In this document: one piece after another, positions 11,726 through 22,867 of the stretch
Layout: each line of letters begins with the position of its first letter
Numbering within the stretch: the stretch's first letter is position 1
NCBI RefSeq assembly: GCF_028502605.1
Contig: NC_079233.1
Coordinates: 1,984,001-2,048,000, forward strand
Reading direction: 5' to 3'
Source of the DNA: Trichoderma breve
Lineage: Eukaryota > Ascomycota > Sordariomycetes > Hypocreales > Hypocreaceae
DNA: 64,000 bases
Notes under the pieces: generated by a model
Database searches by the model: none
Told to the model about the DNA's origin: nothing
What the model saw: only the letters and a program-made list of their open reading frames with translations
Program-made: the position numbers and the translations under genes

Positions 11726-13448
11726 ATGGCTAGTCGCGGAGATCGCTGGGATCGCCTCGGTGGCGAGAGAGATAGGGTTGCTTCGAGAGAGCGTTTCGTC
11801 GAGGAGGATCGACTTTTCATGGCCGGCGGGCGAGGCCCCCGAGAGCAGTCCGCCGACCGATTTGACCGGCTGTACGGGAGGACATCTTACGAAGACGATC
11901 TTGTCCGTGACCGCCGATTCTACGAAGATGACCGCTTCGGTCGCCGGCCCGAGCCGCCTCGCGGAGAGCGCATCGTACTGGAGAAAGAGCGCGATCGCGA
12001 ATACTACCGGGACTCTTCCCCGCGGCGCCCGACTATGGTACGCCGTCAGTCATCGCTCGACACCTATGACCGTCGTCCGCTCCCCAAGTTCTTTGACCAA
12101 CGTGAAGAGTTGCCGGTACCCGCCCGGCGCGAGGATATTCGTCGAGAAGAGTACCGCGAGGAATACCGGGCCCCGTCATACACACCTATTCCGCTGCCCA
12201 AGGCTCGAGGCCTGCCCCCGGCTCGACGATATGATGAGCGCTTTTACGAGGACATCCATGTTGAACATGATCGCATCGAAGATGGCATCCCGCGCTATCC
12301 CGAGCGCATTGTTGAGCGAGAGATTATCCGCGAGAAAGAGAAGGAAAAGGAGAAAGAAAAGCGAAGCAGGAGCCGAGACTCTCGTTCCACCAAGAAGAGT
12401 CACCGAGGCAGATCGCGAGCATCCAAGTCTTCGACCCGATCTTCTAGCAGCAGTAGCAGTAGCAGTAGCAGCAGCGGTGGCACCACGCTTAAGAGCGTTA
12501 AGAGCGAATACCCGAAGAAGGGCAAGACGAGAATTCCCGCCAGACTTGTGTCTAAGCGTGCTTTGATTGATATTGGATATCCCTTTATCGAAGAGGTATG
12601 TCTCTGAATATGATTGCCAAACAGACGTAAGTACATATGTGTAATCTAACCATATGGTTAATAGGGCAATGTTGTTGTCGTTCAAAAGGCCCTGGGACAG
12701 GCCAACATTGATCATTTACTCAAGCTCAGTGAGGAGTACAAACAAAGTGAGTCTAGTTCTCATTTGGCAGTTTTGTAACGAGTTGCTTGATGCTAACCCG
12801 AATACCAAAGGCGAACTTGAAATTTCTGCGGCTCGGTCCTCAGCCGGTGAAGTTGTTCGAGAGCGCAGAGAAGAGGTCATCATCGATACCCCGGTTCATC
12901 TTCGAGAGCGCCGAGAAGAGGTCATCATCGAACACCCAGCTCATCATCATCACCCCCCTCAACCTCTCGCTTATCCTGTCCCTACTTCACAGGCCATCGT
13001 CATCCCCGCTCCCCCTCCACCGGCTCCCGTCATTATTGAGGCTACTCCCCGCGATGTCGAGCTGATTGATAAGACGGTGTACCGTGATATGTCACCAACG
13101 GTGAGCAGCAGAAGCCGCTCGCGCTCCCACTCACATCACCACCACCACCACAGCAGCAGCAGCGAGTATCAGCTGGTGGAGCGCCATCGATCAAAATCAC
13201 GAAGCGGCAGATCAAAATCACGAAGCGGCAGAGAACTCCGTGCCGAGATTCGGGCCCTGGAGAAGGAGCTGTCACACGGACGAAGGCGTGAAGTCAGCGA
13301 CAAGGAGATTGTCCGGACCGAGAGACTTCCCAACGGCGAGCTCATCGTATACGAGGAGCAGGTGGAGAGGTTTGCGTCCCACAAGCCGGCGCGTATTGAG
13401 AAGGACAAGAAAGGTAGGATGTCCATCAGCGTCCCAAAATACCGATGA
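11726..13448 (+). CDS. DUF8035 domain protein, Arg/Ser-rich
   Basis: Three exons: 11726-12595, 12665-12746 and 12811-13448, 529 aa. Introns of 69 and 64 bp start GTATGT and GTGAGT and end AATAG and CAAAG. The N-terminal ~290 residues are charged (Arg, Glu, Asp, Tyr) with a KEKEKEKEK run, RS dipeptides and a 12-Ser tract coded by AGC/AGT repeats. The conserved core spans the first two exons, from KTRIPARLVSKRALIDIGYP through GNVVVVQKALGQANIDHLL; this is the DUF8035 signature. The last exon has a duplicated RERREEVII segment, a Pro-rich stretch, a His6 run, and an RSKSRSG repeat coded by a perfect 21-bp duplication. Function is unknown; the SR character suggests a nuclear or RNA-linked role (inference). 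The start has the good context TCACCATGGCT. Confidence 0.88.
13189..13230 (+). repeat. Perfect 21-bp tandem duplication inside the DUF8035 gene
   Basis: Two identical 21-bp units (13189-13209 and 13210-13230), in frame, each adding seven Arg/Lys/Ser-rich residues. Perfect identity at DNA level implies a recent slippage event. Confidence 0.85.
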
Positions 13449-14406
13449 AGGTGCGCCGCGCCATTGATAATCTCTCTGCTTTTTGTCATTTCTATGGGAC
13501 AGGCAGCTGACCTGGACTGTACAGGACCATCGCCTGGAATTATGCGAGCCATGCTGGCGACCCTGACTTGAGCGTTGCGAGTTGTTGTAAGACAACGACG
13601 TCATGAATTAATGAATGAACGGATGAAAGATGAACTTCTTTGAACATTTTTGTAGAATGATTCGCTATTTGATTTGATGACAAAGGGTTGTATTGGCTAC
13701 AGCTGGTTGATGCTGTTATTTTTATGCGGTTTACGGATCTGGGTATTTGGCATGAAGGCTTATATATACATATTGGATATATCAAAGAGTTTGAAGTAAC
13801 GGAATATACGATGTCTTTTTTATCAACTGCGGTGCAGTTTGTCTGCTGATGACTGAGATTGCTTGAATCCTATTATTGATGACAATTGGTTTGATCGATG
13901 TTATGGATAGAAATTGGCGAATATCACAGACTCATCCCTCTAATTTCAATTCACAGTCAGGGCATCAAAAGTTCCCAGTTAGCTTTAGCTTCACATGCGA
14001 TGCGGGTTTTGTTATCCCCGTTATCAGATTCCGAGGCTACAAAAGAACCCCGACCGTAGCCGTGCATTTCACCCGTAACGGCAAACGCTGCATGTACCTA
14101 TTCGCCATAGTACGGAGTGCCTATCGTAAGATTTGCGATATGTGACTATAGGTACAATCTGCATGTGTCTAGAACTCGCGATTCCTTGGAGATAACGCGA
14201 AGGAATCGGGTACAGTAAACGAACCCCGCTGGGACAATTCATTGATAATCTCACGCAATCGCCCATCTCGTTGAAGAGATTCATCATTTGCTTCAATGGG
14301 AGCGAATATTTGTAGTTGATTGGGGAAATACAGCAGAAGACAGACGAATTGACAAAGAGTGAAGAGTTGAAGATTTACAACTCCAACTCGAACTCTCAAC
14401 TTCATC
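13449..14406. other. Intergenic, 3' of DUF8035 gene and 5' of carboxypeptidase gene
   Basis: About 960 bp. AT-rich 3' flank, then the presumed carboxypeptidase promoter. No RNA gene, repeat or convincing ORF seen. Confidence 0.55.
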
Positions 14407-16039
14407 ATGATCATCTCCAAAAGCGCCGTTGCTTCGGGCATTTTGCTCGCAGGCAGCGCGACAGCTCATCTACGGCTTCCCCCATTCTTTGCGGCCAAGC
14501 AGCAGGCTCTGGGCCCTTCTGCCAGATCCCAGTTTCAAAGCTTCGGGTTCGGCGAGCAGCAGCCATTGACTAGCTCAAACATTGGAACAGCGACAACATC
14601 CTCTTCATCAGATGATATCCCCGCCTTCAAGGCCGGCCAGTTCACTCTGACGCCGCAAGATGATTCTACGTGTGCTACGTATGGCGAGTCGCAATGGACC
14701 GGCACCATCGACGTGACGGACTCGCATCGCCTCTTCTTCTGGTTCTTCGACAGCCGCAACGACCCCGTCAACGACCCCATCATCATCTGGATGAACGGAG
14801 GGCCCGGCGGCAGCTCAATGCTGGGCCTCTTCAACGAGCTGGGAGCTTGCTGGCTCGAGCCCGGCGCAAACACCACGATTCCAAACGACTTTGCCTGGAA
14901 CAACAACGCATCGGTGCTCTTCCTGGACCAACCCGCCGGCGTCGGCTTGTCCTCCCGCTCTCAAGACTCTCCCATCCCAGCATACGATCTCGACGGCGCA
15001 TCCGACTTCCAGACTTTCCTCAACATCTTCTTCAGCGAAATTTTCCCCAATCGCGCCCGTCTGCCCATTCACATCGCCGCAGAATCCTACGGCGGCCACT
15101 ACGGTCCGACATACTTGAACCACATCCTGAACTCACGAAGCCTCAACTCGCGCGACGCATTCCGCGGCAACATCACCTCGCTGATCCTGGTCGACGCCGT
15201 CATCGACTTTGCCGCCCCTGCAGTGGGTGTGTACGAGTTTCTGTGCAAGGGCTATGGACACCACGGCAAGATTATGAACGACACGACGTGTGAGGCGCTG
15301 AGGCTGAGTGTGCCCAAGATCTTTGAACTGGGCAGGAACTGCGATGCCAGCAGTGATGGGTATGAGTGCTGGGGCATGATGACGTTTTTGGAAGAGATTG
15401 TGCATCCGTATTATTATGCCGAAGTCGAGGCAGGCAAGAGGAATCCGTTCAATGGTGAGTTGAAGAACCTTTCATGCTTCTTCTAAGTGTCTGGGCTGTA
15501 GTTGTCTAATATTTGCAAAAATAGTCCATATTCCGTGTCCCAACTGGCCCTTCTGCGCAGACATCAGGAAAGGCAATATGTCGGCCTACATCAACCAAGC
15601 CCACATCAAAAAGGCCCTCAAGTTCCCCCCATCCTATGTATTCGAGGACATTGACCTAGTCCTCAACTCCGCCTACGTCCTCTCCAAAGATCCCTTCCGG
15701 ACCACCACCCGCGAGCTCGCCCGCATCCTCGACGCCTACCGAACCCCCAACCTGGGCGACATCCGCGTGCTGGTTCTCCAGGGCAACGAGGACTACGTCG
15801 TCAACACGCCGGGCAATATCTGGGCGTACGAGAACCTTCGCTGGAGCGGGCTGGCGGACTATCGCCTCGCGCCGTGGCGGGAGCTGCCAGAGAGCATGGC
15901 GGCGACGGGGTCGTGGAAGAGCTCCGGCCGGCTGGCGTTTGTGGCCGTGGACGGGGCGGGCCACACCGTGCCGGGGGATGTTCGTGAGGGCAGCTACAGG
16001 ATTGCGCAGGAATGGCTCGAGGGAGGATGGAGGGCGTGA
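14407..16039 (+). CDS. Serine carboxypeptidase, peptidase family S10, secreted
   Basis: Two exons, 14407-15454 and 15525-16039 (70-bp intron, GTGAGT..AATAG), 520 aa. Residues 1-20 are a signal peptide. The alpha/beta-hydrolase catalytic triad is complete: Ser227 in AAESYGGHYGP, Asp439 in LVLQGNEDYVVNTPGN, His496 in VDGAGHTVP. The oxyanion-region motif reads WMNGGPGGSS rather than the usual WNGGPGCSS, so the Cys that normally forms a disulfide is Gly. The substrate-binding Glu-Ser-Tyr pattern and a Cys-rich middle (residues ~250-330 and CPNWPFC after the intron) are retained. Role: removal of C-terminal residues from peptides in the secretory route or outside the cell. Several NxT/NxS sites suggest glycosylation. 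It belongs to the fungal S10 paralogues distant from vacuolar CPY. Confidence 0.93.
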
Positions 16040-16657
16040 AGCAGCTTTGGGATGGGGGTTCTGGTGTAAGTAGTTTTTAGCAGCAAGTCTTCAACTTGTG
16101 AGCATGTGAGCCGAGGCTCGTGTACGAGGACGCCAGAGGAAGAGGGATCATAACGTATCATAACGTATCAAAGCCAATGACAATTTGTGTATAAGTCACA
16201 TCCCGCATTTCCGCTATTACCCCAGACCAACCCTCACTAGAAAGTAAAGATCCATCTCGGACGTGGGGAAATGACCAAACAGTTTCTCTTTAGCTTCTTT
16301 AGCACCGGCCCGCGCTTCCAAGCCACTTCTCCACGCGGGAACATTCGTTTCTTTTTTTTTTCCCTTCCCTTATTTTTTCTTGCTTTAACCTATTCGACTT
16401 TTGCCCCTCACGCACGAGCCGAGGCAAGATCCCGTCTGTATGCGTGTGTCAGGTCAAAAATACAACTTGGTGGCGCACGATGCGAGGACGTTTCGTCTTA
16501 TAAAATAGCAAGTCGGTTGCCACTCACCATCCACATTATATCTATCCTTGAGTGATTCTATTTTTCTCATGAGAGCCCTTTTTTGAATCCCGAGAACCTT
16601 GCTTCTCAAAATACCCCGCCAAATCTTGCTGTTTCTTGCAAAATCTCCGTTGTGGCC
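16040..16657. other. Intergenic, promoter of the sterol-desaturase-family gene
   Basis: About 620 bp. It holds a doubled TAACGTATCA decamer at 16151-16170 and a T/C-rich tract at about 16335-16385, ending in the leader of the next gene. Confidence 0.55.
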
Positions 16658-17428
16658 ATGACCGTCCTCAACACCGCACAAGCCCTCTGGGCCCGCCTCG
16701 TAGCAACCCACGATCCCCATACCATAGACTTCGTCGGCACTCTCATCATCCAATTCATCTTCTGGTGGATCCCCTGCATTCTCTTCGTCTCCCTCGACTC
16801 CATCGCACCCTCCTTCTCCGCGAAACACAAAATCCAACCAGCCCCCAAACAACCCTCCCCCAACGACATCGTCCACTCCGTCCTCGTCTGCATCCGCAAC
16901 CAAGTCATCGTCTTCGCCCTCCACGCCGCCCTCCTCTACGCCTCCTCCATCAAGGGCCAGCCCCCCAAAATCAGAGTCGACGCGCGCTTCCCCACGGCCC
17001 AGGAGTTCACCTACCACCTCGCCGTCAGCGTGCTCGCCCGCGAGGTCCTCTTCTACACCTCCCACCGCATCTTCCACTGGCGCCCGCTGTACAGGCGCTT
17101 CCACAAGACGCACCACAAGTTCACCGCCCCCGTGGCTTTCTCCTCGCAGTATGCCCACCCAGTGGAACATCTCATGGCAAACGTCCTGCCCATCTTGCTG
17201 CCGCCGCTGGTGTTAGGGTCCCATATCCTGACCATGTGGGTGTTTGTGGCTTTTCAGCTCATCGAGACATCGACGGTGCACAGCGGATACGACTTCTTTG
17301 CGGGAGCAGCTAGAAAGCATGATAGACACCACGAACGCTTCGAGGTGTATTATGGCGGAATCGGGCTCCTAGACTACGTATTTGGGACGGATGAAAGAGA
17401 GGGCCCTAGGAGAGATAAAAAAGAATGA
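16658..17428 (+). CDS. Fatty acid hydroxylase / sterol desaturase superfamily membrane enzyme
   Basis: Intronless, 256 aa. Hydrophobic segments lie at about 26-50, 78-97, 115-134 and 172-205. The three His boxes that hold the di-iron centre are present: HRIFH at 136-140, HKTHH at 149-153 and HDRHH at 221-225. This is the layout of ERG25/C-5 desaturase-type enzymes, though the protein is short and no box pins the substrate; it could be a C-4 methylsterol oxidase paralogue or an uncharacterised hydroxylase. Location is probably the ER membrane. The first ATG in frame is 16658; the longer frame to 16583 has only a TTG. The first ~150 bp of the coding region are very C-rich at codon third positions, a sign of good expression. 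Confidence 0.88.
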   Translation: MTVLNTAQALWARLVATHDPHTIDFVGTLIIQFIFWWIPCILFVSLDSIAPSFSAKHKIQPAPKQPSPNDIVHSVLVCIRNQVIVFALHAALLYASSIKGQPPKIRVDARFPTAQEFTYHLAVSVLAREVLFYTSHRIFHWRPLYRRFHKTHHKFTAPVAFSSQYAHPVEHLMANVLPILLPPLVLGSHILTMWVFVAFQLIETSTVHSGYDFFAGAARKHDRHHERFEVYYGGIGLLDYVFGTDEREGPRRDKKE

Positions 17429-17952
17429 GCAGGGGCATTTTGCTTCCTCAATATGCCTTCGTAATAAATCATTTGGCATATTGTTTGCGTTTTCCTGTAT
17501 ATAGCTCTCTTCAAAGTGAAACATTAAAGTAAAGTGTTGCTTCATGGCATCCTTCACAGCCTTGTGGTAAACACAATAATCACGTATTGCACGCTTGGAC
17601 AAGTAAAACAAACTCTGCTCTGTATCAGCTAGTTTGCAAAAGGAAAAAAAGAAAAAGCAAAGAAGAACTGCCAACCAAAGCCCAAAGGCTCACCGAAAGA
17701 GTATATCATTTCTGAGTAATCATCTCATCGCGGCGTCGGTCGCCAGCAACCGCAAACACAGGAAGCAAACGCCGTTATCCCAAACCATGGGCGCCATCCT
17801 GACCGTGCTCTTCTTGATACAATGGTTAATCCAAAAAGTTAAGCGTAACCTTAATATACAACGCGAATGTCCTTAAATTTATCAAAACAGGATGGAGGAC
17901 AAGAGGCCATTCCCACCCGACTACCCTTAACCTAAACCCCTGCACACGTTAT
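17429..17952. other. Convergent 3' region between hydroxylase gene and bck1
   Basis: About 520 bp of AT-rich sequence between two convergent genes, with A-rich runs near 17640. No further feature seen. Confidence 0.55.
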
Positions 17953-20900
17953 TTAGGCCGACTTATACGTCTCCTTAATCTTCGTATACAAGACGGTATC
18001 GTAAAAGTTATAGTGAGAGTCCAACTCGCAGAACGGATGTTGCGAAAGAAGCACGTCGGCTGTTGGCCGATCAAATGGATTCCTGCGCTCCTTGTTAGCA
18101 TGTTGTCTCTGCCGCAGAGAATCCCCTCTTCAGAACTTACACTTGGAAGCAGTCCATCATAAACGCTACTGCGAGGTGGCCTATGGTCTCCTGGATGTCT
18201 TCGGGGATCGGGGGCGTCTCTCCGTTTGCAATCTTGTAGATGGCTCCGACGGCTTCCTCTTTGCTCCACGGCCGCCGTCCTGCAAACATCTCTAACACGA
18301 CGCATCCCAAGCTCCAAATGTCCACCTTGGCACTGTACCCTTCATTTTGTGACCGAATAACCTCGGGTGCCATCCAGAATACGGATCCCTGCATGTTGTT
18401 TGATTTGTCGTTGCCGTAGATATTATCCGTCTTCTTGGAAATACCGAAATCGCTAATCTTACACGTCCCATCGAGATCCAGTAGAATGTTGTCCGCCTTC
18501 AAGTCTCGGTGCAAAATACCTTCTCGGTGGAGATATGCCAGCCCAGATAATGTCTGCCGTGTAAGAGATGAAACAACTGATTCTTCAAACTTGCCGTGTT
18601 TGCGTAGGCATGAGCCGATGCTTCCACCAGGAATATATTCTAGGAAGATGCTAATGCTTGTTTCCTTTCGCTCGCACCCCAGGTATTGTACGATGTTGAC
18701 GTGGTCTAAATGTTGCATCGTGTCGATCTCGTGATCCAGAGCGGCTACGAGTTCTTTCATCTTACTCTTGTCTCCTCCCGCCGCTTTGGGGTTGACTTCG
18801 ACTTCCTTGACGGCCAAGAATTCACCCGTCGTGGCATTCATACCCAGGTAAACGCGTCCATAAGTACCTTTGCCGATGAGCTGGCCCTTGAACCACCTGA
18901 ATGTCGTCTGTCGCTTGGGCAAAGTATCTTGTGGGATGTCGCGCGGGAACACCATACCGCCGCGCTGGTCTGGCCGAATCTGCACAATGTTTGCGTTGAA
19001 CATCTTGGTGCTCTTTCGGCGCATGATTCCAGTAGTAGTGGCGTTGCCCGAGTTGTGCGGCGCGTGTGTGAATCGCTTGTTGGCTTCATGAGCACCCCGA
19101 GCAACCTCACGGATGGACTTCATACGCCCAAGACCGCCAGATCGCCTCATGCTCTTTTGAGCCACTGTTTGTATGGATGGGCGACGGTCCAGGGCCTTCA
19201 AAGTCGATTCGTCAGAGCCAAGCGTATCCCCTCCGTCATAAACAGATTGGCTAGAAGATGCGACAGCGGGAGGAGGGTTAATATTATCTTGATACATGGC
19301 GGGGGCTTGAACAGGAGGAGGCACAGTCTGCTGTGGCGACTCCTCAACTTCAGGGATCGGAGAAGTTGTCATCTCGGCTGAGACGCTGTCCTCAAGAACA
19401 GGCTCATCGAGGTCGTAATTCGGGAAGAAATCGTCGAGGTTGTTGAGCAAATCATCGGTGGGAGGTCGGTTAGCCCACACATCCTTCTCAATAAACGACT
19501 TGCGGCGGCCAAGTTTGACTTCCTTGTCAGACTCCCAGGTTTCTGAGCCGGGGGTTCCAGGAGTTCGACGGGAACCATTTCCGGTCCTGGACCAATCGTC
19601 TGTGTTTTCACCTGTGGATTTAGGAGAGGTGAATGAGACTGAGAGAGTTTTGCTCTTCGGCCGCGAAGTATTCACAGTCAGGCTGGGCTTCTGTGCATGT
19701 CCAGGCCTGCCACTTGGCTCTTTGCCCTTTCCTCTACCGGCGAGCGGAATAGCAAACAAACCATCGTCAGAATCATCGTCGCTATCATTGGCAGGCAGCT
19801 GGCGGCCTTGGGCAGAAGAGGGCTGCTGGGTAGCAGGTGGTTGGGTAAATTGGACGTCTGTATCAGTAAAGTCCAGGTCTGGGCCGGGGGATTTCAGGTT
19901 GGTAGGGGGTGGGGAGGACGGGTTTGCCATGGGCGGCGGCCGGGTTGAACTGGGGCTGAGCTCCGTAGGGGACGGCGGCCGTTGCCCTATCATGTTGAAT
20001 TTAGTAATTGATTCATCATTGCTTAATACTGAAGCTGCCAAAGGGGGCGAAGGGGCAGGTGAATAGTCAGGCACAACAAAAGACATGTTTCCCGGACTCC
20101 AAGTAAGAGTTTTGGGAGAGCCCGAGCCAGGACTGGGCCTGGCCGAGCTAGGTTCACGAAAATTAACAATAGACATAGCTTTCTTACCTTGCGGCAGCTG
20201 CTGCAAGCCGTTGCTGGCTGCGATCGGTTGTGTTGCAACTCTGTTGGGCGACACTCCACGCGGCCCGTTGGCCGTTGATTGTCCGATAGCCCCCAGATTT
20301 CTGCCCATGCCAACCAACGCCGCGCCTACAAAGCCACCCATGCCCGCGGGAGGTATATTGAACTTTTGTTGTGGCGGCCTTTTACCACTCTCCGACGCCT
20401 CCGTTTCAGGCGACCCAGCGGAAGGCAGAGGGTATCGTGGCGTTGCATGACCTTCAGCAACGTTGCCGTTCATGTGCCGTCCTGTCTTCTTGCTGAGTGA
20501 GTTCGCCTTGATCAGTGTTGCGGATGGATCACTTGGCGGTGCCGGTGGTCGTCGTTGGGGCAGGAGGTGTTCAGGCTTTCTGTCTTCATACGGCGACATT
20601 CGAGGCTGGTCGAAATCAACATTCCTACCCACAATACCAAAACCTACAACGGATTCAGGCGGCACAATCGGGCTCTCCTTCATCTGAGCCTGTTTTTTCT
20701 TTGCAAGGTATTCGCGCTGCTTCCTTGCCATCTCAGCCCTGTACTCGCTCGCCTCTTGAGCCAAGGTACTCTCATCCACCTTTTCCGACGTTAGCGTGTT
20801 TGATCGAGACGTAGGCGGGGACGAGCTAGATCTCTGGCGTCCATTGAGACGTGCATAGGCCTCTGCATCTATTCCTGGCGGGATGGCATCCGGCGACAGC

Positions 20901-22867
20901 AGCGTTGGCACTTCACTGCTCAGACTGGGAGTTAGTGCGTTATGTGAAGTAACAAAAAACTTGAGCGTCCCCGCAGAATCAGCCTTTACTCGCTTGGTGG
21001 TTAGAAGCTTTTGATCATCCAGAGGCTCAGTGTGTTCAAACTGGCCCAGTTCGGTAGTATATATGAATGAACTCTCAATGTCGGGAAGGCCGAGGTTCAA
21101 GCAGATAGCTTGACGAATATCCGCGGCAGTCTCCGCCTCCGTGATATCACACATGCGGTAGTTCCAGTAATCCATAGTGGCCAAGACGAATATTCTGCCC
21201 TGGGTGGCATGATGTTTTGGTCTGTACTGTGAAGTGATGCTGGATGTGTCCAAGTGGGCGTCACTCGCATCAGACCCATGAGTTGCCGTCGACACGGGCT
21301 TATAGAGTGCCGCTGGTGAAGTGGGGGAGTCGAGATCATCCGGCGAAGGAAAGGCGCCATCAACTTGCTGGCGCTTTTTCCTGGAGAGGAAACTAAGGAA
21401 ACTCTTGTTGTCTTTGGCAGATGAAGGAGATTCCGCATGCTTGTTAGAGTAGCCGTCTTGACTTCTCGACGCGGACATTAATTCCGCCAAGCTCATGCCT
21501 CGATTCATTAGCCCAATTGCCTCTGGCGGAATTCCCGATCCATATATCGCGGCGTTGGATGCGGCTGAATCCGTACTATTCCTTGAACGATGGGTAAACT
21601 TGGATGAGCTTGGTGATGACGAGAGAATAGGAGTTGTGGCCGAGTGGAAGAGCGTGGGCTGAGGGGCCGGGCTGCCACCTGGGCTGGCCGCATGTTCAGC
21701 AGAAGGACTCTGACGTCCGAGTTCAAGGCCCTTTAAAACTGCTCTATGGTTCGCATCAGTGCCGTTTGCAGGTGGCATCGTTGTCGATCTGGTTTGAGAA
21801 AATCTTCGTGCGGCTATGGAGTTGGGAGGCACTATGGGAGACTCGATGTTGTCGGCGGCATCTGAGCCAGCAGTAGGAAGATTAGAAGGTTGGCTGGAAG
21901 CTGTAGATTCCTTCCGGCTGTGAGCAGGGACGGCTTTGGAAGCTTCGACGGGGCGGCCGGTAACGACACTCCTAATTAACCTCCGCATACGCTTTCCCTC
22001 TTCTCTCTCTCTCGGCTGATCCCACCCCGTTCCGCTGTTCGTACACTCCTGTGCCAATCGAGGATATACCCGCTGATGCATCATACCAAAGTTTCCACGA
22101 CCGCCGTGAGCACTGCCCAGTTCTAAGAACTGCGCGCCATACAGATTCAGAGATCTGAACGTCTCTTGCCAGTCCTTGGAGAACTGGTTCTGTGCCAACC
22201 ATAGCAGGACCTTGTCCAGCGGCCACTGGGCTGCTATTTCGGGAGGGATGGTGCTTGGCGCTGTAGCGGTTGTCGGTGCATTCGGTGCGTTTGGCCCCTT
22301 GGCCTGATTTCCTCCCATATACGCTTGCTGTTGCCTTTCATCCATTGACATCATGGTGCCAGTATCCGTGCCGCCTTGCGCCCACGAAGTTTGCGGTTCC
22401 TCTCGACCGAACGCCGGTATACCCACACCTTCGCCATATGTGTCCCCCGTTGGTATATACGTCGCGCTCATGGCATCGGTCTGGCGCGGAGGAGGAGGCA
22501 TGGCCATTGCCTGCATCGCGGCGTGAAATTTATTAGGGTTATAGGGCTGGTGCTGGTTTGTTGGAGGCGGCGGAGGCACGGCGTAGCTCGGGCGACCATC
22601 ATACAGACGGCCAAAGTTGCCGTGCCAGTTTGGAGTCTGCATCATGCCGCCTCCGGGGGGAGGGCCTGGCGGCGGCGGGATCATGACACCTTGGGCTTGC
22701 CCAGGCACAGCAGCATATCGAATCGGTGGGGGAGGCGGCACCATCATGTTCATCTGAGGCCCGACCATAGAAGGCGCCATGGCTGGAGGAGGTGGAGGAG
22801 GAGGAGGCACCTGGAAGGGCCTCGTGGGATCGTTGCCCGAGACATGGCGTTGGCTGCCCTGATACAT
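17953..22867 (-). CDS. bck1: MAP kinase kinase kinase Bck1 (cell wall integrity pathway)
   Basis: Two exons, 22867-18141 and 18082-17953, 1618 aa. The 58-bp intron uses GTAAGT and the acceptor GCGCAG 13 nt after a CTAAC branch site. The N-terminus is Pro-rich. Residues ~210-290 form a SAM-like region (WPLDKVLLWLAQNQFSKDW) and ~555-650 a Ras-association-like region (RIFVLATMDYWNYRMCDITE). A long Ser/Pro linker follows. The kinase domain starts near 1323: glycine loop GKGTYG 1332-1337, Lys1354, HRDLKADN from 1453 with catalytic Asp1455, DFG at 1473, APE after it. Kinase sequence and domain order match Bck1 of the Pkc1-Bck1-Mkk-Slt2 cascade that senses cell wall stress; Ste11 is the main alternative but is shorter. 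The first ATG is 22867; codons before it include no ATG. Confidence 0.95.

Noticed and set aside
12176..12715. Minus-strand 179-codon ORF
   Set aside because: Shadow of the DUF8035 gene; the Ser/AGC tract gives Ala/Leu runs on the other strand.
14407..17428. Secondary-metabolite or protease gene cluster
   Set aside because: Deuterolysin, carboxypeptidase and hydroxylase are near one another but no synthase, regulator or transporter is present; adjacency alone is not enough.
18710..20066. Plus-strand ORFs of 223 and 208 codons within bck1
   Set aside because: Antisense shadows of the bck1 coding exon; the other strand has kinase and linker sequence with clear homology.
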